DNA of 64,000 bases from Labyrinthula sp. Ha. Taxonomy: Eukaryota > Sar > Bigyra > Labyrinthulida > Labyrinthulaceae. The notes under the pieces were generated by a model. The model searched no databases. It saw nothing but the letters and a program-made list of their open reading frames with translations, and had not been told where the DNA came from. The stretch spans positions 62,001 through 126,000 of the forward strand of contig JAALGZ010000030.1 in NCBI GenBank assembly GCA_015227615.1, given 5' to 3'. The translations under genes were made by a program, and so were the position numbers. Shown here in pieces: positions 48,558 to 59,707 of the stretch (position 1 is its first letter; every line of letters begins with the position of its first letter).

Positions 48558-50966
48558 ATGAAAAAGTTTGACAGACTAATAGATTATATCTGTGTCTTCG
48601 CCTCAAACCCCCATGATACTGCACAAATTGTCTCTGAATTGTATATTCCTGCAGTTCAACACTCAGACCTACCTCTTCCAGCAAAAATAGAGTGGTTTGC
48701 AATCATTCCTGAAGAAAAATATCTTTCCCTGATAGAGAACAGGAAGAAAACATTCACTCATACCTTTATTCACGCGCCAAAATCAGCCAAAATATTTGGA
48801 TTTTGCATAAATATCTTATCAGAAAAACAAATTTATTCTCTTTGCATACTTTCAAGACTTCCTATTGTCAACATAATTGATCCAGTTTTTAATTTCCTAC
48901 AAATGCATTCATTTTCTGATTTTGACGAGTTTCAAACTAAAACAAAAGAATGCTTTTTAAATTATACAAATTTTCCCATGCTTCCGGCGCCACTTTTTTC
49001 TCTTTCTTTTTCTCCTACCTTTTCCAAAACTGCTTGTAATTTAGCTTTCTACCAACAAGGAACATTTCCTAATTTAGCTGCTAATAACTCTTACCACATA
49101 TTATTCAAAAAATTTTCTTTACACAATATAATTACTCTTTTTTCTTTTCTACTTCTAGAAAATAAAATAGTTCTTGTTTCTTCAGATATGTCCAAGTTGG
49201 CCATTATTGGGGATGCATTGCTCAGTTTAATATATCCATTTAAATGGCAACACATCTTCATTCCATATTTGCCAAAATATTTGTATGATCTGCTTGATGC
49301 ACCAGTTCCTTTTTTACTAGGAGTTCAAGGTGGGAATAATGAGATACATGAGTTAAGAGGGAGAGGATTTGTTGTGATTGATGTAGATTCTGGTAGTGTA
49401 TATACAGAAGCAGGCTCAACTTTGGAGATGCCAAAGATTCAGCAGAACAGGCTTTTCTTAGTGGTTTCTGGTCTCTTGAGAGAAGAAATTTCGGAAGAAA
49501 ACTGGAAGGAAAAGATCTCAATTGCTTTTTGTTCTGGAGTTGTTAGTTTGTTACTTGGATATAGAGATTTTTTGGTTTTGTTTAAGAGTATTTCAAATTC
49601 ATTTGATGTAAACAGCTTTTTAGAGACGAAACAGGAAAATAAGGCAGAGTATGAATTTATTGAATCATTAGTGAAAACAAATCTCTTTGAAGTATTTATT
49701 GCTGAACAAGGATCACTGCAGATGAAGTTGTTTGATTTCGTCTATAAGATAGAACAGGATTTTTTATCAAAACAATTAATCTCATTTACATCTAATGCGA
49801 TGAAATCAAAAGAAAAGAGAAAGTTTTCTAATGGGGGAACATATATCCAATCTCTTACTGCAGAAGAAGCAATTCACAACGAAAAAGAAAGACTGAATGC
49901 AAGGATTTACCCTTGGAAAGAACTCTTTAGAGGATCAGCATTACTTCGGGTAAAATCCATTCGAACAGTAATTTGGGAAGAATACTCAGTTGAAGAAAGT
50001 TTTGTTTTTTTTTGCGAGAAGCATAAGATTCCAGGAAAAGTTGTTGAAAAATCAATTGAAAATTTGAAATCTTTCGTAGGAACAAAAAAGTTTGATTCAA
50101 AGCGCAAAGGTTCCTTTGACCCGGATGTTGATTCTCTAACTTCTATTATTCAAGCTCGAGGATCACTTTCTCCAAGAAAAAGTTCGAGAAACTCATTTAA
50201 TAAAAGGATAAAGGCAGTTCAACATCGTCCATCCTTATTAGAAATAAATGGTGAAGAGCCACTTAAGAAAAAACTTTCTTACGCAATTTCTAGATTGTTT
50301 TCTGGGGAAAGTAATTCGCTTAGCTTTTTCTCAGAGCAAGATTTGGAATCTACCTTTCTCTTGTCGCAAGGATTGAGAGATCATTTGGCTATTCTTCTTC
50401 ATGAAGCCAAATTTGAAAACAAAGCGTTTGGAATCTCTGAGTCAGTGTTTTGTGATCTTGAGACACTTCTAAGATCTTGTCTAAATGCATGCTTTAAAGT
50501 AAATGATTTGAAAACAGCTTCAGAAATTGTAATCCTTAGCCAGAGGTGTTACAAGAAAATGGAACTGAAAAAGAGCACGTCTTCTGATGTAGCAACTAAG
50601 GATAGAAGAAGAGGATCTAGTCTAGTTGAGTTTGGCTTTAAGCAGAGTCAACTTAAACGAAAATTGAGACAGGAAAAATTGATGGCGAGTTTTTGTGAAC
50701 TGGAAATTTTTGATCAATTAAAGTTTTGGCAGTATTTTCTAATGTTCAAGTTAAAAGCAAAGTTTGGAAATAGTCTACCAGAAGATATTATTTTTGTAAA
50801 CACGACAGAAGTTTTGAACACAATGACCGAGTTGAGAGTGGAGACTTATTTGAGTACTGCTCTGCTACAAAGTTTAAGAATAAAAAGGGGAATTACAGAA
50901 GAAGAAGAAATAGTTTTAAAAAACCTTACAACAAACTTACAAGCAATTCAACTTCCAAGCCCTTAA
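48558..50966 (+). CDS. DENN-domain protein (Rab guanine-nucleotide exchange factor type)
   Basis: Single exon, 802 residues. The N-terminal 140 residues fit the upstream DENN part, an FDRLIDYICVFA opening with a later cluster around FGFCINILSEKQIYSLCILSRLP. The core DENN domain at about residues 175-310 shows HNIITLFSFLLLENKIVLVS, LLSLIYPFKWQHIFIPYLP and LLDAPVPFLLGV, which are family signatures, then a downstream DENN part to about 380. Such proteins act on Rab GTPases in membrane traffic. The C-terminal half has a Ser/Arg/Lys-rich linker (about 520-570) and a helical region at about 590-680 that may resemble the SBF2-type region of MTMR5/13; this last point is only an impression. Starts after an A-rich leader and ends in TAA five bases before the convergent Pol I gene ends. 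Confidence 0.9.
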   Translation: MKKFDRLIDYICVFASNPHDTAQIVSELYIPAVQHSDLPLPAKIEWFAIIPEEKYLSLIENRKKTFTHTFIHAPKSAKIFGFCINILSEKQIYSLCILSRLPIVNIIDPVFNFLQMHSFSDFDEFQTKTKECFLNYTNFPMLPAPLFSLSFSPTFSKTACNLAFYQQGTFPNLAANNSYHILFKKFSLHNIITLFSFLLLENKIVLVSSDMSKLAIIGDALLSLIYPFKWQHIFIPYLPKYLYDLLDAPVPFLLGVQGGNNEIHELRGRGFVVIDVDSGSVYTEAGSTLEMPKIQQNRLFLVVSGLLREEISEENWKEKISIAFCSGVVSLLLGYRDFLVLFKSISNSFDVNSFLETKQENKAEYEFIESLVKTNLFEVFIAEQGSLQMKLFDFVYKIEQDFLSKQLISFTSNAMKSKEKRKFSNGGTYIQSLTAEEAIHNEKERLNARIYPWKELFRGSALLRVKSIRTVIWEEYSVEESFVFFCEKHKIPGKVVEKSIENLKSFVGTKKFDSKRKGSFDPDVDSLTSIIQARGSLSPRKSSRNSFNKRIKAVQHRPSLLEINGEEPLKKKLSYAISRLFSGESNSLSFFSEQDLESTFLLSQGLRDHLAILLHEAKFENKAFGISESVFCDLETLLRSCLNACFKVNDLKTASEIVILSQRCYKKMELKKSTSSDVATKDRRRGSSLVEFGFKQSQLKRKLRQEKLMASFCELEIFDQLKFWQYFLMFKLKAKFGNSLPEDIIFVNTTEVLNTMTELRVETYLSTALLQSLRIKRGITEEEEIVLKNLTTNLQAIQLPSP

Positions 50967-50971
50967 ACAAA

Positions 50972-53900
50972 TTATTTTCTAACAACTAACAAATCAAAGG
51001 CTCCAGTTCCTTGTTTAATAAGTTGTCCAGTAGCAATCAAAGCAGATGGAGTTATCAAGTGATCTGTCTTACCAAACAAAGCACTTTGTTTTAAAAACGC
51101 ACCAGACTGTTCAAAACTCATTTTTAATATGTCACTTACAGTTTTCGTTCTGATACTTCCTCTATTAAATCCTTTATAACTTCCATCAAAAGTTGAATAG
51201 TCTGCTATTAAACTCAGATGCCGGTAATCAACTTCAATACCATAAGCACCAAAAACATTTTTAACTTCCTCAATCAAAAGATTTCTAGCACCTTCGACTC
51301 CATAGTGAGATAGCATTTGATGAACATGGTTTGTTCTAATTTTAGAGAGTTCAATTACATTTTGAATATTCTCTAAGCGCCATATTCTTTCAAAATTACA
51401 TCCTTGAATATAAAACTTCAAATCCTTTTCACTATAACTTGCATCAGAAATATTTTCAACTTGTCTTACAACAGTTTTTCTTAATGCTAGTTGAACTAAT
51501 TCTGTCATTAGTAGTTCTCCTGATTGCGCTGGGTAAATTAATTTGAGTTTAATGATGTTTTTACTTTCACTATAAGTTGTTCCTTCATAACACTCTTTAT
51601 TAGAGTAACCTACATTTATAAGCTGATCATCACCTTCATCTCCTGAATTATTATCAAGAAGCTCCTTATTTTCAGCTTCTGCATCTGTTCCAACACTTTC
51701 AGCTTCAGATTCAGACTCGGACTCAGATTCTGATTCAGACTCCGAGTCATCATTGTCATCATCTTTGTCTTCTTGATCTTCATCTTTTTGTTTAGTTAAC
51801 CTTTTTGTACTTTTTGCATTTACTGATTTAACTTTTTCTCCAGAGTCTTTTATCTGTTTCTCACACAACTTCATCAAGTAATTTGCAAAAGTTTTAGCAA
51901 CACAAACAGCAACATTTTTAAGACTCAAATTATACTGACTCTTAATTAACTTTGCTTTCTCTGGTCTCAATCGGATCTCATACTTTCTTGTCCATCCTCT
52001 AGATCCATAAACCAACTGCTTCTTAATCTTAATCCCCCTCTTTGCCTTAATTAAGTTCTCTAGGGTTACTTTTACTAACTTTGCTTTAATCTTTTCCAAA
52101 TCTTTTGTACCTTTAAAATCACTTTTCAAAGGAAGAGTCATATTTGGTGTTTTTGGATTTGGACTTGCTGTCATTAAAAGCTCTCTCATTCTTGGAATTC
52201 CCAGTGTTACATTACCACCGGCATGACCAGCTAAATGAAACGTATTAAGAGTCATTTGAGTCGACGGTTCACCAATACTTTGAGCAGCTAGAACTCCAAC
52301 TCCATCCCCAACAGTTGCTAAAGATCTTGCATTCTTTACCCATAAAAGTTGTTTTAAGAACTCAGCTTCGTCTAAATTTTTATCATTTTCTTGTTCAGTT
52401 TTCTTAATTTCATTCTTACAGTATTGTTGAAGTTTTGCATCTAGATTTTCCGAAAGTACATCTAAATTTGCGTTAAAATTTTGTTTTGAAACAACGGGAT
52501 CAGGAATAATAATTTCAATGTTTGGAAGCGGAAGTGGATAATTTCTACGGTCAGTTTCCAATAGTGTGAAAATTTGAACTTTGACTATTTTCATTGTCTT
52601 AGAGTTCAAAATTCTCAATTCAAAAGGATTTGTCATCAACTCTATTACCGAAACATTCTTTAACCGAGGTACTTTTGTAATTGTTCCAATACTAAATTTT
52701 CCAAGTTCTTCAACTCTGAATTTAATCTCCATCCCTTTTTTTAAACCAAGTCTTTTATTAACCAACTTCAACAAATCTTTCTCCACAGTTTTTAAATATC
52801 TTTCTCCATTTCGAGAACCCTTGGTTAGTTCGAAATGATATTTTTCCACAATAGAAAAAAACTTTTTCACTTCAACTTTTACTTTCTCCAAGGATAAAAT
52901 CTGCTCTTGTATTTCCTCCCCATTCCCAACTCTAAACCCACTTCCATCTCCATCCCCTTCATCAATCCTAATCTGTCCTTGACCTAAACCAATTCCCAAA
53001 GACTTAAACAATGCAGAAGAGTTCTCATATAAGAACTTCAACCTTGCTTTATCTCCATCCATAAATGCAGTTTTCATTGTATCCTGTCCATCTTCTCCAT
53101 ATAAAAACTGTACGACACCTCCATCATCATTCCTCACAGTTCGATCATAACTCACACTAAGTGGTTCCAAACCCTTCATTAAACATCTTTGAAGATACCC
53201 ACTTCTTGATGTTTTTACTGCTGTATCAACTAAACCTTCTCGACCAGCCATACAATGAAAATAGTATTCTTGTGCTCTTAATCCACTTAAAAATCTGTCC
53301 ATAATGTATCCTCCAGCTCTAGGAGAAGGATCATACTTTGCAAAAGAAGGAAGAGTTTTTCCAGATGAAGACATTCTCGGAACTCTTCTTCCTTCAAGAG
53401 TTTGTTGTCCTAAAAGCGCGGAAATTTGAGAATGATTAACTAGTGATCCCTTCGCACCTGAATTTACCATTCGACTAAAACAATTGTTTGGAAAGGGGGT
53501 TAATTGACCCTTTGGAAGACAAGATTTGATTATATCTGTAGTTGCATTCGACGTAACTCCTTGCATCAAGCTATCTAATTGAGCTTCTGCAATGGGATCA
53601 AAATTAAATTTCTTCTCTAATTTTAACTCCACGCCCTTTATTTTACCTAAATTGGACATTTCAGCTTCAAGCCCAGAAAATTTAGCTGTTTCGAGAACCC
53701 CTTCTTTTTCTGATTCAATCAGTCGATCTCTTCTCATTTTTTCAGCTCCTGGACTCAAAAGTAAATCTTCCATTGAACAAGTGTGACTAAATTTTTGTGT
53801 ACAAAAAGTAAACAATCTTCCTAAAGCACTGAGCAACTCCCCTGCTTTTTCTGAACCGTAAACTTCAAACACAGAATGTACTAATCCATAAGCAGATGCA

Positions 53901-56390
53901 CCAAATTGAGATTTGTCCAAAACTCCAAGGCAAAAAACACCTTGTCTAAAAACAACAGTAGCTTGAGACATTTTCTTGTCACTTAATTTTGTATCCGCAT
54001 CCACAGTTTTCCAAACTTTTGCAGGTGTTTTTGTTTTACCAGGTCCTAGAGTAAGCAATTCATTGGGATCAGTGGTTTGAGACAAGTGAATTAAGATCGT
54101 CGTAATCACTTGTTTGCCAGTCCACAACTTAACTGGTTTAATCAAGGCTGGCTCTAATAGATGAATATGTTTTCTAACTACATTCATTTGACCACAAGCT
54201 ACATCTACCATCTGCACGTACTCTGATTTTCTAAGTAATCTACCTGCTTGAGTTAGAACAACTCCCATGTCGACGTGATCCTGAATCAAACCTCTTAATG
54301 GCATTCCATCTGTGTTTGATGTATAATTTTCATCAGTAAATGCCAAAAATTGAGCTTCAGCTTGTGCTTGAAAGGATTGCGGAAAGTGAAGATTAATTTC
54401 ATCCCCATCAAAATCCGCATTGTAGGCATTACAATTCGCGTAATGAAGACGAATGGTCTGCATTTTCTCATTGTCAATAATCCGTACTCTGTGACCCATG
54501 ATTGAAGGTTTATGCAATGTAGGTTGTCGATTTGCAAGCATGAAATCTCCAGTTCGAAGTTTCCTCCAGTACTTGATTGCTGGTGTTTTTCTTGAATTAG
54601 CTTTTGAAAGTCTTCGAGTGCTTAAATTATACAGTTGTCCAATATCTTCATCTCTTCTCGTTCTCCTCGCAACAGAGTCTTCACTCTTAATCGTCTGAAA
54701 TTTAATCTCCTGAAAAATTCGTTCCTTTGCTTGATTTGGCATTCGCGAAATATCTATTTTTCTTCCATCATGAAACTCAATGTATTTTATTTGATTATTT
54801 TTCAACAGTTCTTGAAATTTTTTCAAGTTATCATAACCTTCTCGAAGTGTTTCAACAAACGTTAAAGTGTTCGCAAAAGAAATGGGAACCCCTACTTCAT
54901 TTGTACCAATATAAGGATCAGGTGATATAACAGATCTAGCTGCATAGTTAACCCTTTTTCCCATCATATTCTGTCTAAACAAACCTTGTTTTTTCTCTAA
55001 GCCTTGAATTACACCTTTGGGATCTTTAAACTTATTATACTGCATAGTTCCTCCATCCATAAAACCATTTACTAAATCTTGAAGCTGCAACCAATTTTCC
55101 AAAATAAATCCAAGAGTTTTCTAAACATGAAAAAATAAAATATTTAAATACATTTGGTTGATTGTCTAACGCTTGAACTGTGGATTTTGCATTTTGCGTT
55201 GGTTGATTCGAGTTTCTAGACATTTTTGTAAGGATAATTTCGTTTAGTTTGAGCACATCTCTAAGTAAAATATTTTTTTCATGAGAAACTTGTTTTCCAT
55301 TTACAAATCGAGTTGGTCTATATCTAGGAGGTGGAACTAATAAATAATTAATGAAAAACATTTTATAGTTGTTTTTATTTTTTTCTGTCGCATAGAAAAC
55401 TCTACTTAAAAGAAAACTTTGATTCTTGAATAATTTTTCAAAATATATTTGAACATGAACAGGGTGTATATAACCTTCTTTTTTTGTTGGTTTATTATGT
55501 TCTTCACTTTGTTTTGTTTCTGTTTCAGATTCTTCAGAATCACTTTCAAAAACACCAAAATTATCTGGATTACTCTGTTTTGTACTCTGAGAAAAAAGAG
55601 ATTGTGTTTCAGATACTTTTGTACTTTTTGAATATTGAGAAGACTTTTCTACATTATATCTGCTTTTAGTTTTGTATTTTACTTTTGTAACAAATATTTT
55701 TAATTGTCCATCTTTTCTTATTTTTTGTCCTGGAGTATTGCAGTTCGTGCAAATTGCCGGAACAAAAGCAAAAAGTTCTTTTAATACTTCGACTATTAAA
55801 GTTTCAGATTGAACAGAGGGTAAAATTTTATTTCCTTTGTGAATAGAAATTGTTTTTCTTATAATTTTTTCATACCTTTCAATTCTAACAACTCGATCTG
55901 AAATACCTTCCTTTTTCTTTGAATCAGGAAACTTAGATGCACATTCAACGACATCCACCTCGTTCTTAAACTGATGATACTCAGAAACAAGGTTTAACTT
56001 CAATAGACCAAGTTTTGTAGCTATTTCTTTACATTTAACTTCTGGAACTCTGAATTTAAAGCATTTTAAACACATCTTTTGTAAGATTTTGAACATTGTA
56101 GGAAACATTAAAGGGTGATAACAAGGAAGGACAAGTTTAATATGACCCATATGACCTAGGCAGACATAGTTTGATAATCCACAAGTTAAACAGTTTCCAT
56201 CTTCTTTGTTTAATGTTCCTAAAGCGGGATCATTCAGTCCATTTATTAGTGGATTTCCTAAACTGTCAAAGGTTTCTTTGTTGGTGATATTCCGTACAGA
56301 AAGTTTCCTTACCTCTTCTTCAGTGTAAACTGAGAAAGACACTTGTCTAATTGATTCCAGGAATGAGAAATTGGAGTGGGTGGTTGTCAT
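50972..56390 (-). CDS. RPA190: RNA polymerase I largest subunit (RPA190/POLR1A), two exons
   Basis: Exons 55152-56390 and 50972-55120 join in phase 0 to give 1795 residues, close to the family length. It is the catalytic subunit of the nucleolar enzyme that makes rRNA. N-terminal zinc ligands are Cys67, Cys70, Cys77 and His80, with pairs at 107/110 and 214/217. The catalytic Mg loop NADFDGD is at 647-653. The bridge-helix region (about 1030) reads YYFHCMAGREGLVDTAVKTS. The trigger loop (about 1345-1390) runs from AAQSIGEPSTQMTLNTFHLA to the TLGIPRMRELLMTAS that marks Pol I rather than Pol II or III. An acidic Ser-Glu-rich tract at about 1524-1575 sits in the jaw-region insertion typical of Pol I. 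A second Asp/Glu/Lys/Ser-rich insertion is in the N-terminal clamp at 240-300. The 5' leader is A-rich. Confidence 0.96.
55121..55151 (-). other. 31-nt intron in the Pol I large subunit gene
   Basis: On the minus strand it begins GTATTTAAAT and ends TGTTTAG. It lies between the codons for ...LDNQPN and KTLGFILENW..., phase 0, inside an otherwise conserved part of the protein (the WLQLQDLVNGFMD region follows). Read through, it brings an in-frame TAG. Confidence 0.92.
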
Positions 56391-57585
56391 TTCTTAGGTT
56401 ATTGAATGAGTTCTCTATGAATTGTGGTTTTGCTTCTTTCACGGGTGTTGATGTTGGGTAATGCAATATTGTGAACTTTAGGATCTTGATGTGCCGTTTA
56501 TATTGGTTATAAGACCACATGAAATTGATATTGGCAATGGTGCAATAAAAGAATAAAAGCAATCCAATATCTATTGAGAGGAAATAATTTATATTAAAAT
56601 AAAATAGGATATTAAATAAACTTAACCATCATACTAGTATTTTTTTTGCTATCAGTCTTCTTCTGGGTTTGGCTTATTACGAGTACTTGTACCCATTTAT
56701 ATGCTCTTCAAATACAGAGGTAAGACGTCGACGGGATATCAAATACAAAATATATATTCATGAAAAAGGAGATTTAAAGTTATTTTAAATACTTGATTAG
56801 ATTATGTTTTCCTGTAAATCCTCTATGTCGAGCTTTCAAAACGATTCCATAAGGGAAATTTGGAGAAAAATTATCTGGACAAGTTAAAAAGTCGTGATAC
56901 TGTGGAATACCCCTTTCATAACTGATAGCTATTACCATTAAACTTTAAATATTTAATGGCTTAGATTAATACTTTTTAATAGATTATTTACGCTGTGAGA
57001 CAACAGTAACACAATGTGCATCGAAAGTGTTACATTGGTGCAAGAAAGGAGGAAGAATAATATGAACTGCTCTAGGGCTGTGGGCATAATATTTTACGAA
57101 TATAAGCATAAATCAAAATAATGCAGTATAAACTGGCAATTAGTATAAGCAGCAAATTAAAAAATTCTCAGGAAATATTCATTATATAGGCATAGCTACA
57201 ACATAACCTATATAAGTAGAAACACACCTTTCTCGCACAAAGAAACTATTTCGAATTTGAAAGATTGCACACAATATATCACCCAGTTTTTGTGAATAAT
57301 CTCTGGAAACCATGAAGCTTGACTACAGTTCATAGAATTACCACCAAAATGCTAAGCTTTGAGAAACCCTATATGTATAGCATTGTTCTCCTGCTCTAAT
57401 ATCCCAGAATAACTGATAGTTTTCTGGTAGAGGTTAATTTCATATTGTAACTATTTGAAATTTGTATTTTTTCCAGTATATATTATTAGAATTAATGGAT
57501 AACACAATTTTGTTTATGGAAAGCAAATTAACTAGCAATAATATATCATTTAACTCGAAAGTTTTGAGTTTGATCATAATGAAGC
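56391..57585. other. Intergenic upstream of the Pol I gene, nothing recognised
   Basis: AT-rich region that should contain the Pol I gene promoter. No clear motif stands out. Confidence 0.45.
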
Positions 57586-57900
57586 TTGGATGTTTCCCGT
57601 GTAGAATTTAATAATTATTTGGTGACAAATGCATTAAATAGTTTTGACCCAGGGTTGAGTAAGGGTGCAGAGCTTGAGTTACTCTCCGGGAACAAGAGTG
57701 GGACTGAAATGTTCCCATATCTAGAGTCCTACCCTCAAGATTCGGAGAACCACAAAAGATTCACAAATAAGAAGTGGGACGAAGAAGATGAACCCAGGAA
57801 GAAGTTTATGAAAATCAGTAAGAGCAACACAGGATCTAAAGCTGTGGAAAGATGGGGATACCAACTCAGCTTGGATGAACGCGGGAATAAAATCGAGTAA
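57586..57900 (+). CDS. Doubtful ORF of 104 codons, hydrophilic
   Basis: Less AT-rich than its surroundings, with a strongly charged composition and protein-like pieces such as FTNKKWDEEDEPRKKF and RWGYQLSLDERGNK. After the TAA at 57898, further charged pieces follow in the same frame, broken by stops, which suggests the remains of a longer gene. No domain recognised. It may be a fragment of a mobile element or of a transferred gene. Low confidence that it is expressed. Confidence 0.25.
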   Translation: MDVSRVEFNNYLVTNALNSFDPGLSKGAELELLSGNKSGTEMFPYLESYPQDSENHKRFTNKKWDEEDEPRKKFMKISKSNTGSKAVERWGYQLSLDERGNKIE

Positions 57901-58582
57901 TGGATAAGACGTATGCAGAAGTAAATAGAAGAAACATATTAGTAGCGCGAGCACAGAAGAACATATAAGCGTTAACAGTCGAAATCGAGATATATCAGAA
58001 GAGATGCGTAGCAACAGAGTAAGATGCATTCTTTTATACTGCTCCATATTTGGCTAAAAAGAGTAAAAGATGTTCATGGTGAGTTAATACCTTAAATGGC
58101 TGCAGTGGAATGAGTTAAAACAAGCTCATAACCTAAAATAAGGATAAATAACCGTTGGGGGTTAAGTGAAATTGCCAATAGAACTCATCCATGTCAATAT
58201 ATTTCCTAAATTAAGAACCATTGTCGATTAAATAGAGACTTTAAATGGAATTTTAGGATGATGTCCTATAAGATTTACTCCAATAGATGCTAATGAAAAA
58301 TTATGTCACCCTAATTGAACCTTGTCTTTCTAAGAGACTGTCCAGTTGTTAAATAAATGGTTAGTTTGTTTAGATGGGATCAATTTTTGGGCAAACAGAA
58401 TTGAACTGGCGATTCTTTTTAGGCTACTGATTAGGATAGTATTCAGCTTTCTTACTCTAACATCAAGCAAGTAGTTGACTATCTATGATATTTTTTAATC
58501 GTGTACCGCTTAAGCGGGCTAACTAATGTACTGTTCAAAATATAATTGACTTAAAATATAATTTTTTTTTGTTTGAATTATT

Positions 58583-59041
58583 TTGCTTTTGATTCCCTTA
58601 TCAATACCCATTGTTTTTCTTATTGATTTACTTTGGTCTAAAGCACTTTGTTGTGGTCCTATAGAGAACTCAAAGTTTCCAAATATTCTAGAGCTTGAAA
58701 TCATTTCCTATTATTGTCGAAATTACTTGTTTATAAAAAATTTTCGGAAACGAGATATATGTTACTTTGCTACAATCTGTGTTATAGCAGACCTGATCTA
58801 TGAGCTAACGCTTACAAAGATTGCCCATCACATATATTGTGAAATTCTATTCTATTGCCCTTGGCTTACAGAAATGCTTATTAATCATTTATATAGTTTA
58901 AATAGCCATTTCTTTACAATATTCTTATTGTTTTCAATTATTATGGAAGGTATTGTATGTGTTATGCAAGATCCCACTGGGTTCTCAATGAGAATTCATA
59001 ATTATCCATGGTTCTCTATTCCTGTTTTATCAAACGTTTGA
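58583..59041 (+). CDS. Doubtful ORF of 152 codons, multi-pass membrane-like
   Basis: Hydrophobic runs at about residues 3-20, 62-80, 85-97 and 110-128, with nine cysteines. The C-terminal part reads like protein (MEGIVCVMQDPTGFSMRIHN). No family recognised. In DNA this T-rich, membrane-like ORFs also arise by chance, but the length is unusual here. There is no clear leader or neighbour. Confidence 0.3.
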   Translation: MLLIPLSIPIVFLIDLLWSKALCCGPIENSKFPNILELEIISYYCRNYLFIKNFRKRDICYFATICVIADLIYELTLTKIAHHIYCEILFYCPWLTEMLINHLYSLNSHFFTIFLLFSIIMEGIVCVMQDPTGFSMRIHNYPWFSIPVLSNV

Positions 59042-59707
59042 TTATGAAAAATGAAGTTTTGTTGACTATTTTGACAGCAAGAAAACTGTTTCATCATCTG
59101 ATGGATCATAGATCTTATTAGTGAGCAAATCACAGCAATTTTTTTTTGTTTGAATCTCTAGCTTAATCTTGATTCTTAGTATTAGAATCAAGGTAAAGCT
59201 TGAGTCCTGAGACCTCATCTTGTAACCTAATGACTTTTTGAGAGTAAATCTTAATCAACTCAATGGGTAAGAGCTAACCTATTCTGCATATAACTTCTAA
59301 ATTACAAGTATGTTTAGCATACCCTCTGGAATATCAGGATTATTTTGTTGAGAAAGTTTTTTTTTTATCTAGAAGCTTGGTTTAATCTAAGCAAATTGCA
59401 AGAAAATCCCGAACTCAATATACCAGCATGTAAATAAGAGTTTATGCTCTTAGGTTACACATCCGCCAAACAATTCACTGAGAACAACATTTGTGTCATA
59501 ATAAAGGTAATTTCATCTTAGCCTAAGTCTTGGAATTAGGTACTAGTAAAAGATACTGACTAAGAGATTTTACAACTTTGTGAACTAAAATAGCATTAAT
59601 TATTATGGATAAATAATTCTCTGGTCTATATTCAATACTTGAAGATAGAAAATTATAAAGAAATAGCTTCAAACAATAAGTCATAACAAGTCTTTCTTTA
59701 TTAAATG

